Source of the DNA: Paenibacillus sp. MAEPY2
GTDB lineage: Bacteria > Bacillota > Bacilli > Paenibacillales > Paenibacillaceae
Assembly: GCF_000499205.1 (NCBI RefSeq)
Contig: NZ_AWUK01000004.1
Location: 1-64,000, forward strand
Reading direction: 5' to 3'
Length of the DNA: 64,000 nt
Numbering within the stretch: the first letter of the stretch is position 1; every line of letters begins with the position of its first letter. The notes beneath the pieces are model-generated. The model was not told the DNA's origin, made no database searches, and worked only from the letters and a program-made list of their open reading frames with translations. Shown here in pieces: positions 17,344 to 26,443 of the stretch. Made by a program: the position numbers and the translations under genes.

Positions 17344-18066
17344 TCAGACCATCTTGTTGAACTCCTTACGGAGTCTTTTAATGATTCTTTTTTCGAGACG
17401 GGAGATATAGGATTGGGAGATTCCAAGCAGATCGGCGACATCTTTTTGTGTCTTTTCTTCCCCATCCGTCAGCCCAAAACGAAGCTCCATAATCATTCGT
17501 TCCCGCTCGGTTAATTTTTCCAATGCCTTATGCAAAAGCTTCCGGTCTACCTGTTCTTCAATATTCCGATAGATTGTATCGTTCTCTGTACCGAGTACAT
17601 CGGACAATAATAGTTCATTTCCATCCCAATCAATATTGAGTGGTTCATCAAAAGAAACTTCTGTACGAATTTTACTGTTACGTCTCAGGTACATCAATAT
17701 TTCATTTTCGATACAACGGGAAGCATAGGTTGCCAGCTTAATTTTCTTTTCCGGGTCAAACGTGTTCACCGCTTTGATCAACCCAATTGCACCGATAGAG
17801 ACGAGATCCTCGATATTGATACCTGTGTTCTCGAATTTGCGCGCGATGTATACCACCAGCCGCAGGTTACGTTCAATCAACATGGCACGAATCGCCGAAT
17901 CGCCTGAAGACAGCTTTTGCAACAAAAATTCTTCTTCTTCACGTGTTAATGGGGGCGGTAACGCCTCACTGCCTCCGATATAATAAATCTCTTCACTTTT
18001 TAAACCAAGCAGAAATAATAAACGATAGTACTGCAGCTGCGCCACCAGTTTCCATTTTACAAGCAT
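17344..18066 (-). CDS. sigE: RNA polymerase sporulation sigma factor SigE (pro-form)
   Basis: This 240-residue mother-cell sigma factor is made as a membrane-attached precursor. The first about 28 residues form a hydrophobic/basic pro-sequence ending near [15 protein letters not shown], the region cut by SpoIIGA. Regions 2 ([32 protein letters not shown]) and 4 ([22 protein letters not shown]) are intact. It starts 11 bases after spoIIGA behind a GGAGG site, forming the spoIIG operon. Confidence 0.97.
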   Translation of the reverse strand: MLVKWKLVAQLQYYRLLFLLGLKSEEIYYIGGSEALPPPLTREEEEFLLQKLSSGDSAIRAMLIERNLRLVVYIARKFENTGINIEDLVSIGAIGLIKAVNTFDPEKKIKLATYASRCIENEILMYLRRNSKIRTEVSFDEPLNIDWDGNELLLSDVLGTENDTIYRNIEEQVDRKLLHKALEKLTERERMIMELRFGLTDGEEKTQKDVADLLGISQSYISRLEKRIIKRLRKEFNKMV

Positions 18067-18077
18067 GTACGTTCCTC

Positions 18078-19058
18078 CTATACCACATTCAGCGGCTTTT
18101 CTGTTGCTCCCGCAGAGATAGCCGTAGACTGCGCAGAAGCGGCGTCTTGCACAAGCTCAGGGTGAATCACGGCCTGGTATTTTCCATCGGATGACAGTAC
18201 GCCCCCGTCCAACCCTATTAATACTTTTGTCGTCTCATAACACATCTCATCCATCGTTACCTTCACCCGGTCTGGCTTCATTGCCAGCATAAACGCAGTT
18301 CCTTTGTTAATGCCTCGATAAGGTACCAGCCTTAAACGATTCTGCCAGTGAAAATCCTCCTGATCGAGCTCCATGATAAGGTTGTCCGGCGCCTCATCCT
18401 TCAACCTGCCCTTCCATGCAGCAGGCAGCATGTCTTGCCATAACGATACCTCCATGACCATGACGGGCATTCGTGAAAGGGGGTCTGTGAGTTGATTTCC
18501 TGTATCCAGAAGGCCTGTACAAGAAATAGTCACCTCGTCAATAAAAACCTCCACTTTACCCAAGTACGTTGTCATTCGGTCTGTTTTACGTTTCGAGCTC
18601 TGCACGGCTTTGAATAAAAAAAGCATGGCAAAAAAGACGACAAACGTGAACCAGAAGGCGATTTTCAGATCAAATGACATTCCACCCGATGCCGTGAACC
18701 ATATGCCGTTGAACAACTCCCCGGAGCTTTGGAGCATGTAATGTACACCCAGAATTCCTCCGGCGGCGACAAAATTGATCACATAGAAGGTGCCTAAAGT
18801 CCGTATAAATGCTTGAAGGCCCTTAAACCCAAATGCAATACTCAGCATCACCAGAGACAATCCAAACTTGATCAAAAAGGTGAACATAAAATCAAACTCC
18901 GGCACAAACATCATGACGACGTACAACGCACCGACGATCGCGGACAGCAACCATCTCCACCAGACCAGCTTCGTTTTGCGCATCCAGGCCGTCAAGCCGA
19001 TGAGTGCACCGTCAATACACAGGTTCGTCAAAAAGATAAGATCCACATAAACTACCAC
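18078..19058 (-). CDS. spoIIGA: Sporulation sigma-E factor-processing peptidase SpoIIGA
   Basis: This aspartyl protease of about 326 residues processes pro-SigE at the septum. It has five N-terminal membrane helices and a C-terminal cytoplasmic pepsin-like half domain with the active-site DTGNQLTDP motif. I chose the GTG at 19058, which has AGGTGA six bases upstream and gives [12 protein letters not shown], matching the usual short N-terminus of the family. The longer reading frame to 19163 is probably leader. Confidence 0.93.
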   Translation of the reverse strand: MVVYVDLIFLTNLCIDGALIGLTAWMRKTKLVWWRWLLSAIVGALYVVMMFVPEFDFMFTFLIKFGLSLVMLSIAFGFKGLQAFIRTLGTFYVINFVAAGGILGVHYMLQSSGELFNGIWFTASGGMSFDLKIAFWFTFVVFFAMLFLFKAVQSSKRKTDRMTTYLGKVEVFIDEVTISCTGLLDTGNQLTDPLSRMPVMVMEVSLWQDMLPAAWKGRLKDEAPDNLIMELDQEDFHWQNRLRLVPYRGINKGTAFMLAMKPDRVKVTMDEMCYETTKVLIGLDGGVLSSDGKYQAVIHPELVQDAASAQSTAISAGATEKPLNVV

Positions 19059-19125
19059 ATTCTTCACCTGCCTGCGCGCAACATATCGAAATAACGCTAT
19101 CCCGATATTCATGAGCATATTCACA

Positions 19126-19158
19126 AGTATAAGGAGCGCACTTTTCAAAGTCTGTCTA
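19126..19158 (-). promoter_or_regulatory. Candidate spoIIG-type promoter with long spacer
   Basis: TAGACA (19153-19158) and TATACT (19126-19131) on the minus strand are 21 bases apart. This recalls the B. subtilis spoIIG promoter, which also has an over-long spacer and needs Spo0A. A near-match to a Spo0A box, TTGTCGGAA on the plus strand, lies at 19187-19195. Confidence 0.35.
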
Positions 19159-19244
19159 ATCATGGGGGGACCCTTTCAACTTTTTTTGTCGGAATTACTC
19201 AGGCCCCTTGTTCAGAATTTGTTCAATGATGTGTGATAAAATGT

Positions 19245-19286
19245 AAAAAAAAAGACCCGGTGGCTCCATCAGGAGTACCGGGTCTT
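19245..19286 (-). terminator. Rho-independent terminator of ftsAZ
   Basis: A stem with AGACCCGGT and ACCGGGTCT arms and a nine-base T run on the minus strand lies 20 bases after the ftsZ stop. It separates ftsZ from spoIIGA. Confidence 0.9.
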
Positions 19287-19306
19287 CCATAAAATTGATT
19301 AACGTA

Positions 19307-20419
19307 TTAATCGTTATTATTATTGCGTGAACGATTGCGTAAAAATGTCGGAATATCCAGCTGATCACTGCTCGGCTGATTTCCGAATGGACGCAGGTTC
19401 GGCGAACGGTTATCCGCAGGCTCACTTGCGGGAGTCGGTTTACGTCCAGGTGGTGGTGGAGCAGGTTTATCTTCAAAGCCAGTCGCAATAACCGTTACTT
19501 TGATTTCCTCCTTCAGATCCTCATCAATGATCGCACCGAAGATCATGTTTACTTCCGGATCGGAAGCGGACGTAACGATCTCAGCTGCTTCATTAACTTC
19601 ATACAGGGACAGGTTAATGCCACCCGTAATGTTCATGATAACGCCGCGTGCACCTTCGATGGAAGTTTCCAGCAAAGGACTCATAATGGCTTTGCGTGCT
19701 GCTTCTGCTGCACGGTTCTCGCCAGTCGATTCACCAATCCCCATCAGCGCAGATCCACGCTCGTGCATGATCGTTTTGACGTCTGCAAAGTCAAGGTTGA
19801 TCAGACCCGGTACTGCAATCAGATCGGAGATACCTTGTACCGCTTGACGAAGCACGTTATCAGCTTGGCGGAATGCTTCCAGCATCGGTGTCTTTTTGTC
19901 AACAATCTCAAGCAAACGATCATTAGGAATGACGATCAGCGTGTCCACTTTTTCCTTGAGAGCTTCAATACCTTGCTCTGCATGGCTGGAACGTTTACGT
20001 CCTTCAAATGTGAACGGGCGAGTAACCACACCAACGGTAAGTGCGCCACACTCTTTGGCGATTTCGGCAATCACCGGAGCTGCACCTGTACCCGTACCGC
20101 CGCCCATACCGGCTGTCACAAATACCATGTCTGCACCTTTCAAGGTATTCATGATCAAATCGCGGGATTCTTCCGCTGCTTTTTTACCTACATCCGGGTT
20201 GGCGCCAGCGCCAAGACCACGGGTTAATTTATCACCGATTTGCAATTTATGCTCGGATTTTGCCAGGTGTAACGCCTGTGCATCCGTGTTCACCGTAATA
20301 AATTCTACACCTTGTACACCATTTTCAATCATTCGGTTGACTGCATTGCTTCCGCCGCCGCCTACACCGATGACTTTAATTTGAGCCAAGCTCTCCATCT
20401 CGAAATCAAATTCCAACAT
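19307..20419 (-). CDS. ftsZ: Cell-division GTPase FtsZ
   Basis: This 370-residue tubulin homologue forms the Z ring. The tubulin signature GGGTGTG is at about residues 106-112 and the T7 synergy loop NLDFADV follows near residue 205. The C-terminal linker is proline/asparagine-rich and ends in the conserved tail [12 protein letters not shown], which binds FtsA and SepF. The ATG at 20419 has GGGGGAG about 11 bases upstream. A longer TTG start is rejected because it would lie inside the ribosome-binding region. Confidence 0.98.
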   Translation of the reverse strand: MLEFDFEMESLAQIKVIGVGGGGSNAVNRMIENGVQGVEFITVNTDAQALHLAKSEHKLQIGDKLTRGLGAGANPDVGKKAAEESRDLIMNTLKGADMVFVTAGMGGGTGTGAAPVIAEIAKECGALTVGVVTRPFTFEGRKRSSHAEQGIEALKEKVDTLIVIPNDRLLEIVDKKTPMLEAFRQADNVLRQAVQGISDLIAVPGLINLDFADVKTIMHERGSALMGIGESTGENRAAEAARKAIMSPLLETSIEGARGVIMNITGGINLSLYEVNEAAEIVTSASDPEVNMIFGAIIDEDLKEEIKVTVIATGFEDKPAPPPPGRKPTPASEPADNRSPNLRPFGNQPSSDQLDIPTFLRNRSRNNNND

Positions 20420-20569
20420 ATTATTCCATCTCCCCCTCAATGTGCATGGATGGCCCGTCCAATTTTTGATTTGAACCGAATCAATTTCATATATCGACGA
20501 ACGAAAGCGTTTATTTTAGAACCAGCGCATTCAAACGGCTTCAAGATTGTATGAAATGGATCCAACCTG

Positions 20570-21853
20570 TTATATAAATTCACTGAACATATTTTTCAGC
20601 CGTTCGAACAGACCTGGTTTCTGCTCCGATTCCTGGGCCGCATTCGGCTTAGGACGGTTGGTCGGTTTTTTGTTATTATTGTTGTTATTATTATTTCCAC
20701 CGCCGTTGTTGATCGAGGGACGAATACGCAAACTGCGGATTACACTGTGCAAAATACCGACACCGCTTGTATAGCCCGGGTCACGCACACCAATATAATC
20801 CGGCACTGCAACTCGTACCGAAGCAGCAAGCTCATGCTGAGCTACCTGCAGAACACCCGGCATAGAGACCGTACCTCCCGTTAGTATATAACCTCCCGGA
20901 AGATCATTGTAACCAAGACGCTTCACTTCTTGAGAAATCATCTGGAATATTTCCTGAACCCTAGGTTCGATAATAGCCGCCAGATCCTCTTGAGAGAACT
21001 CCTTGTCTACATTGCTGCCGATCCGTGTTACTTTGAACATGACATCCGCCGCAGCGTCATCCAGCCATGCGCAGCCATATTTCAGTTTCACCTTTTCGGC
21101 TTGATCTGTTAATGTGCGCAAACCATAGGCGATGTCATTGGTTACAAACTCCCCGCCAATAGGCAGGGTTGAAGTTGCAACGAGACTGTCTTCTTCGAAG
21201 ATGGCGATGGTTGTAGCCCCTGCTCCGATATCAACAAGCACGGAACCCATCGTTTTTTCATCTTTGGATAAAGCCAGTTGACCTGCTCCAAGTGACATGA
21301 GTACCAGATCACTTACTTTCAGACCCGCTTTTTCCACGCAGCGCAAAAGATTATGTATCGCGGTTTTTGCACCCGTAATGATGGTCGCCTCCACTTCCAG
21401 ACGAACACCAATCATACCACGGGGGTCCTGTATGCCTTCCAAGCCATCTACAACATACTGCTTGGCTACAACATCAATAATTTCCCGTTCCGGTGGGACC
21501 GCAATCACTTCGGCTGCTTTCAACACCCGCTCCATGTCTTCTTCTCCGATTTCACGATCCTCGTTAGACACTGCCACGACGCCGTGACTGCTCATCAGTC
21601 CGATATGATTTCCCGAGATTCCAACATATACTTCGGATATTTGAATACCTACCATACGTTCTGCATGATCCACTGCATTGCGGATCGATTGCACCGTCTG
21701 ATCGATATCTACGATTACACCTTTGCGAATTCCCTCCGAGTCGGCAGATCCAACTCCAATAATATTAAAGGTTCCATTATTCATTTCCCCAATAATAGCG
21801 CGAATTTTGGATGTACCGATGTCCAAACTAACAATGATGTCATTGTTGCTCAA
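20570..21853 (-). CDS. ftsA: Cell-division actin-like ATPase FtsA
   Basis: This 427-residue membrane anchor for FtsZ filaments has actin-family motifs VSLDIGTSKIRAIIGE (phosphate 1) and LVDIGAGATTIAIF (phosphate 2), plus an adenosine motif GGYILTGGTVSMPG. The C-terminal amphipathic helix GLFERLKNMFSEFI is intact. Before it lies an unusual Gly/Asn run (GGG followed by eight Asn). The start is TTG at 21853, set by an AGGAGGTG site about eight bases upstream. A SigH-like promoter lies 60 bases before the start. Confidence 0.97.
   Translation of the reverse strand: MSNNDIIVSLDIGTSKIRAIIGEMNNGTFNIIGVGSADSEGIRKGVIVDIDQTVQSIRNAVDHAERMVGIQISEVYVGISGNHIGLMSSHGVVAVSNEDREIGEEDMERVLKAAEVIAVPPEREIIDVVAKQYVVDGLEGIQDPRGMIGVRLEVEATIITGAKTAIHNLLRCVEKAGLKVSDLVLMSLGAGQLALSKDEKTMGSVLVDIGAGATTIAIFEEDSLVATSTLPIGGEFVTNDIAYGLRTLTDQAEKVKLKYGCAWLDDAAADVMFKVTRIGSNVDKEFSQEDLAAIIEPRVQEIFQMISQEVKRLGYNDLPGGYILTGGTVSMPGVLQVAQHELAASVRVAVPDYIGVRDPGYTSGVGILHSVIRSLRIRPSINNGGGNNNNNNNNKKPTNRPKPNAAQESEQKPGLFERLKNMFSEFI
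20655..20705 (-). repeat. ftsA: Poly-asparagine codon repeat within ftsA
   Basis: A run of AAT/AAC codons encodes eight consecutive Asn after three Gly in the linker before the membrane-binding helix. Triplet tracts like this can vary in length without shifting the frame. Confidence 0.8.
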
Positions 21854-21914
21854 GTCTGTGGCACCTCCTGACTCCAAATAGTAAAATACGTTCGGGTTTA
21901 AACACTCTTAAAAC

Positions 21915-21943
21915 ATATTCAACACACTTTAGGCTTTCCCTCT
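21915..21943 (-). promoter_or_regulatory. SigH-like promoter upstream of ftsA
   Basis: On the minus strand, AGAGGGAAA (21935-21943) matches the SigH -35 consensus RNAGGAWWW at all but one position. GTTGAATAT (21915-21923) matches RNNGAATWW fully. The spacer is 11 bases. B. subtilis ftsAZ also has a SigH promoter. Confidence 0.55.
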
Positions 21944-22145
21944 TTTTTCTACAATTTTTTTGGGTGCCAAGATCTGGTTGTGAGACATAAAACCTTGAAG
22001 AAAAAAGAAGGAGGCAACTTAGGTGCCATATTCAAGTGTATCATTTTTTCTTCGTCTCAGAAAGAACAACTTTCACTGGATAAGAGGGGCTAAACCCCGA
22101 TCCCGCCTGGTTTTGAATGCAGCTTAACCGAATTAAAGGCGGAAA

Positions 22146-22913
22146 TCAGGGAGTTGCTCCTAGTTCAGCATCTTCTTCCGGGTTATCCGGAATGAAAGGC
22201 ACGTACGTATCGGCCTCCAGCATCGTGATTTTCCCTGGCCGTTCCGTCTCAATGACCTGATTGAGATACTCTACCTTATCGGACAATAGAGAGACGGTTG
22301 TAATCACTTCAAACTGTGACTTGGTATACATCCGAATCTGATCCGGGAATGAAGGCGTAGGATTCGGAATAATCTCTGAAATATCCGTCGTTAGTTCATT
22401 CGGGATCTTGGCTAACGCTTCACTCAGCTTGGCCTTGAGCGGATCATCAGCCTTCCATTGGGTTAATATAGGTTTCTCTACGGCAACTCCAATGTTGGCA
22501 GGAACCGTTAAGCTTGTCCCGCTTGCCAGTATGGCTTTTAGCGTACCGTCAGAACCAAGTTCATACGCAACCGTTGGATATTCCTGCACCTTGATAAGAA
22601 TAGTACCCGGAAATTGTTTATCCACAGTTACGGTTGATATAGCCTTGATCGTTTTCAGTCGCTCGATCACATCAGCCGAGCTTGTCCCAAAAAACTGTTC
22701 GCCCTCCTTCAGACCGCTTTTCTCCAGCAGTTCCGAAGTTGTTGTGTATACATTACCCGTAATCTCAATTGCCGAAATCCGACTCATCGAAGAACGAAAA
22801 AAAAGTACAGCAAGTAATACAATAAAAAGAAGTAATAGAATAAAAACAATTTTACGGCTTGTGTTTCGTTTGGGCCGATTCTTCTTCAGAACCGGAATTT
22901 GGCTTTTAGGCAT
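22146..22913 (-). CDS. ftsQ: Cell-division protein FtsQ/DivIB
   Basis: This 255-residue bitopic protein has a basic cytoplasmic N-terminus and one transmembrane helix at about residues 24-41. A POTRA domain begins near ISAIEITGNVYTTTSELLEKSG, split over residues 48-70, and is followed by the FtsQ beta domain. It acts with FtsL in the divisome core. The C-terminal tail is short and acidic. A gap of 58 bases holding a GC-rich hairpin separates it from murA. Confidence 0.93.
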   Translation of the reverse strand: MPKSQIPVLKKNRPKRNTSRKIVFILLLLFIVLLAVLFFRSSMSRISAIEITGNVYTTTSELLEKSGLKEGEQFFGTSSADVIERLKTIKAISTVTVDKQFPGTILIKVQEYPTVAYELGSDGTLKAILASGTSLTVPANIGVAVEKPILTQWKADDPLKAKLSEALAKIPNELTTDISEIIPNPTPSFPDQIRMYTKSQFEVITTVSLLSDKVEYLNQVIETERPGKITMLEADTYVPFIPDNPEEDAELGATP

Positions 22914-22971
22914 AGGTCGCGCTCCACAAAGCCTCCGGCCCCCTTCCCTTAAGAAGGGGACTCAAAGGACG

Positions 22972-24255
22972 TTAATTGGCAAAATCCAGCTGCTTCGAAA
23001 CGGGGGACTGTCGCTCAACCGAAGCTCCCAAACTCTGAAAGAGCTTCTCGATACGATCGTACCCTCTATCAATATGATGCACTTGCTCCACAACCGTTTT
23101 TCCCTGGGCAGCAAGGCCAGCAATGACTAATGCCGCACCTGCACGCAGATCGGTTGCTTCCACTGTAGCCCCGTACAAGCGGGGAACACCACGGATAAAT
23201 GCTGCATTCAGGTCTACCGAAATATCGGCACCCATGACATTCAGCTCATCCACATGTTTGAACCGACCCTCGAATACCGTTTCCTTCATCACACTAAAAC
23301 CGTCAGCCAGACTGAGCAGCACCATAATTTGCGACTGCAGGTCTGTTGGGAATGAAGGATACGGAGAAGTCACAATGCGGTCTACTGATTTGGGACGGCT
23401 CATACAGCTCACCGTCATTATATCATTGCAGACTGTGATTTGAACACCAGTACGCTTCAACACATGTATAAGGGAAGTAAGATGGGCCGGATTGCAGTGT
23501 GTAAGCGTTACATTCCCTCTCGTTGCTGCGGCCGCAATCATCACCGTTCCAGCAACGATCCGATCCGGTATAATTTCATAAGAGCAAGGCTTGAGTTTCT
23601 CCACACCACTAATCGTAATCGTATCCGTACCAGCACCGATAATTCGTGCACCCATCGCATTCAGAAAATGTTGCAGGTCCTGTATTTCTGGTTCTCTGGC
23701 TGCATTAAATATCGTTGTTGTGCCCTCAGCCGTAACGGCTGCCATCATAATATTTTCTGTGGCTCCTACGCTGGGGAAATCCAGATGAATATCTGTACCT
23801 ATCAGCTTACGCCCACGGCAAATGATCTGCTGATCCAACTCTTCAATCGAAGCTCCGAGCGCTTCCAGGCCCCGAAGGTGAAGATCAATTTTGCGTTCCC
23901 CGATTGCACAGCCACCTGGCTGGTACACGGATACTTGCCCAAACTTAGCCAGCAATGGTCCCATTAAAAAAATGGAAGAACGCATCTGTTTCATGAGATC
24001 CTCAGGCACATCATATGACCGGATGGACGACGTATCTATCGTCACTGTTCCCTGTTCATGCCGACACGTGCATCCAAGTCGTTCCAGGATATACAGCATC
24101 ACTTCGATGTCCAGCAAGTGCGGAACGTTGTGCAGCGTAATTTCTCCGTCTGCCAACAAACTTGCGGCCATGATCGGTAAAGCGGCATTTTTTGCTCCAT
24201 GGATGCGTATGGATCCTGAGAGGGGTTTCCCGCCTTCAATCACCAATTTGTCCAA
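22972..24255 (-). CDS. murA: UDP-N-acetylglucosamine 1-carboxyvinyltransferase
   Basis: This 427-residue enzyme adds enolpyruvate to UDP-GlcNAc, the first committed step of peptidoglycan synthesis. The IHGAKNAALPIMA N-terminus, the PEP-binding/fosfomycin-target Cys116 in YQPGGCAIGERKIDLHL, and the later YPSFPTDLQSQ block are all present. Its position between murB and ftsQ differs from B. subtilis, where murAA lies elsewhere. It starts 17 bases after murB. Confidence 0.96.
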   Translation of the reverse strand: MDKLVIEGGKPLSGSIRIHGAKNAALPIMAASLLADGEITLHNVPHLLDIEVMLYILERLGCTCRHEQGTVTIDTSSIRSYDVPEDLMKQMRSSIFLMGPLLAKFGQVSVYQPGGCAIGERKIDLHLRGLEALGASIEELDQQIICRGRKLIGTDIHLDFPSVGATENIMMAAVTAEGTTTIFNAAREPEIQDLQHFLNAMGARIIGAGTDTITISGVEKLKPCSYEIIPDRIVAGTVMIAAAATRGNVTLTHCNPAHLTSLIHVLKRTGVQITVCNDIMTVSCMSRPKSVDRIVTSPYPSFPTDLQSQIMVLLSLADGFSVMKETVFEGRFKHVDELNVMGADISVDLNAAFIRGVPRLYGATVEATDLRAGAALVIAGLAAQGKTVVEQVHHIDRGYDRIEKLFQSLGASVERQSPVSKQLDFAN

Positions 24256-24272
24256 TGTATCACCTCCGGGGT

Positions 24273-25178
24273 TTACCGTTCACCCACTACGAAGACTTCC
24301 GGTACCAGGTTAATACCGTTTTGAGATGATATAGTGCTCTGAATCTGCTGCATTAGGGTGATAACGTCCTCTGCTGTTGCTTGGCCTGTATTGACAATGA
24401 AATTGGCATGCATGGTGGATACCTGTGCGCCTCCCTGAGTCATACCCTTTAGCCCCGCTGCTTCAATCAGACGAGCGGCATGATCACCAGGTGGATTCCG
24501 GAACACACTGCCAGCACACGCCATCTGCAGTGGCTGTGTACGGCGCCTACGGTCTTTGTAAGCTGCCATGGATTCCGAAATGACTTTGCGTTCTCCCTGC
24601 TGGAGTGCAAATGTAGCCTCCAGCACGATGCCTCTCCGGTCATGCAGAACAGAGTGGCGATAAGCAAACTCCATGTCCTCCTTGCTGTAACGTACCAATT
24701 CCCCTGTCTCCAGTACAATCTCAGCGGATTGAAATATCCGTGACACATCCGATCCATGGGCACCAGCATTCATATATACGGCTCCCCCGACCGTTCCGGG
24801 GATGCCGCTGCCAAATTCCAAACCGGTCCACTCTTTTTTGGCAGCAACAACACTGAGTTTAACAAAGGAATGTGCCGCTCCGGCAGTTACCCCGCCCTCG
24901 TGAAACTCGGCATAATCAAAGCCTTCTCCCGGTTTCACAACAACTCCGCGTATTCCCTTGTCGGACACCAGCATGTTTGAACCCCGTCCAAGCTGCATCC
25001 ATGGGATCTGATGCTTGTGCAGTAAGTGGATGAGATTAACCATCTGCTCTTTGTTTTCCGGTATGACCAGCGCATCTGCAGGACCGCCGATCTTCCATGT
25101 GGTGTATTTGGCTAGCGGCTCGTTTTCAAGAACATTGCCGACATTGTTCTGGGATAGTAGCGATATCCACTGCTGCAT
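24273..25178 (-). CDS. murB: UDP-N-acetylenolpyruvoylglucosamine reductase
   Basis: This 301-residue FAD enzyme reduces enolpyruvyl-UDP-GlcNAc to UDP-MurNAc. FAD-binding elements are WKIGGPADAL, the LGRGSNMLVSD segment, and GIPGTVGGAVYMNAGAHG. The type IIb lineage is suggested by the length and by CAGSVFRNPPG, which holds the catalytic serine. The ATG at 25178 follows AAGGAGGA. The gap to murG contains a ten-base inverted repeat. Confidence 0.95.
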   Translation of the reverse strand: MQQWISLLSQNNVGNVLENEPLAKYTTWKIGGPADALVIPENKEQMVNLIHLLHKHQIPWMQLGRGSNMLVSDKGIRGVVVKPGEGFDYAEFHEGGVTAGAAHSFVKLSVVAAKKEWTGLEFGSGIPGTVGGAVYMNAGAHGSDVSRIFQSAEIVLETGELVRYSKEDMEFAYRHSVLHDRRGIVLEATFALQQGERKVISESMAAYKDRRRRTQPLQMACAGSVFRNPPGDHAARLIEAAGLKGMTQGGAQVSTMHANFIVNTGQATAEDVITLMQQIQSTISSQNGINLVPEVFVVGER

Positions 25179-25256
25179 ATTAACATCCTCCTTTACTTCA
25201 AAACCGATGAGCACGGCAGTTTACATTGCTGCTGGCCGTGTTGCATCGCCATGGAA

Positions 25257-25313
25257 CGATTGTCACGATTTATAGGGTATCTTATGTCAGTCCCGCCGTG
25301 TGTGTGACAATCG
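25257..25313. repeat. Inverted repeat between murG and murB
   Basis: Perfect ten-base arms CGATTGTCAC and GTGACAATCG enclose a 37-base loop holding AT-rich, promoter-like sequence. No T tract follows, so it does not look like a terminator. Confidence 0.5.
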
Positions 25314-25326
25314 CCCAAAACGCACT

Positions 25327-26436
25327 TTAACGCCCTGCAGCAAGACGCCGAATCTCGCTCACAAGTACCTCAGCTGCATCGGGTTTTCCCAGTTTCCTGG
25401 AAGCTTCCGCCATCCTTTTGCGCGCCGCTTCGTCATTCATAATTCCAGCAATCGCTTTATACAGCCCCTGGCCTGTCAGATCCTTCTCCAGCATCGTAAC
25501 CGATGCGCCTCCACCCTCAAGCGTACGGGCGTTTGCCTCCTGATGATTGTTCGTCACGTTAGGTGACGGAATCAGGATGGATGGAATTCCGAGCGATGTG
25601 ATCTCGGCAAGGAACGAAGCCCCAGCACGATTCACGATCAGCGATGTGCATGCAAGAACTTCTGGCATGTTGTGTACGTAGGGCAGCACATGCAGATGAT
25701 TTGACATCGTTCCAAGGGAGCTGCGGATCGCTTCACGCGTTTCGTCAAAATAAGAATCACCTGTTACGTAGACCACGTGCACATCTTCAAGCTTGGCCAG
25801 CATCGGTGCCATATCGACCATAGCTTTATTGATTGCCTTCGCACCACGGCTGCCACCAACCACAAGAACAACTCGGCTGTCCATAGGTACACCCAGTGTG
25901 GCAAAACCACGATCACGGCTGGCTTGAGCTACCGTGGTAGCCCTTGGATTGCCGGTATACACAACCCTTTTGGCTCCAGAGAATGCTTTCTCCGAACCCT
26001 CAAAGCTAACTGCGACCGTATCCACATAACGTGTAAGGAACTTGTTGGTTAGTCCGGGAATGGCATTCTGTTCATGGATGACACTCGGAATACCAAGTTT
26101 GGCTGCCGCATACACGACAGGCCCACACACGTAGCCCCCCGTACCGATGACAACATCGGGTTTGAATTCCTTGAGCATTTTCTTGGCTTTGCGTACACCT
26201 TGCAGAAATCTCATTACCGTCTTCACGTTGTCAAAGGATAATTTCCGGCGAAAACCTGTAATATCAATCGATTGAAATGGAATATTCTCTTGTGGCACCA
26301 GTTTGCTTTCCAAACCACGGGTACCACCAATATATAAAAATGTCGAGTCGGGATTCTCCGCCTCACATTGCCTTGCTATCGCAACGGCCGGATAGATATG
26401 TCCACCGGTACCGCCGCCGCTTAGAACGACTCGCAT
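25327..26436 (-). CDS. murG: Undecaprenyldiphospho-muramoylpentapeptide beta-N-acetylglucosaminyltransferase
   Basis: This 369-residue GT-B enzyme converts lipid I to lipid II at the inner membrane face. The glycine-rich loops SGGGTGGHIYPA near residue 7 and GGSRGAKAIN near residue 185 are visible, as are the HEQNAIPG acceptor loop and the NRAGASFLAEITSLGIPSILIPSP UDP-sugar region, split over residues 260-285. The ATG at 26436 has GAGGTGA seven bases upstream. It follows spoVE by seven bases. Confidence 0.97.
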   Translation of the reverse strand: MRVVLSGGGTGGHIYPAVAIARQCEAENPDSTFLYIGGTRGLESKLVPQENIPFQSIDITGFRRKLSFDNVKTVMRFLQGVRKAKKMLKEFKPDVVIGTGGYVCGPVVYAAAKLGIPSVIHEQNAIPGLTNKFLTRYVDTVAVSFEGSEKAFSGAKRVVYTGNPRATTVAQASRDRGFATLGVPMDSRVVLVVGGSRGAKAINKAMVDMAPMLAKLEDVHVVYVTGDSYFDETREAIRSSLGTMSNHLHVLPYVHNMPEVLACTSLIVNRAGASFLAEITSLGIPSILIPSPNVTNNHQEANARTLEGGGASVTMLEKDLTGQGLYKAIAGIMNDEAARKRMAEASRKLGKPDAAEVLVSEIRRLAAGR

Positions 26437-26443
26437 CGTACAT

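Noticed and set aside
19195..19488. A 97-codon minus-strand frame overlapping the end of ftsZ
   Set aside because: It crosses the ftsZ terminator in another frame and has no start signal.
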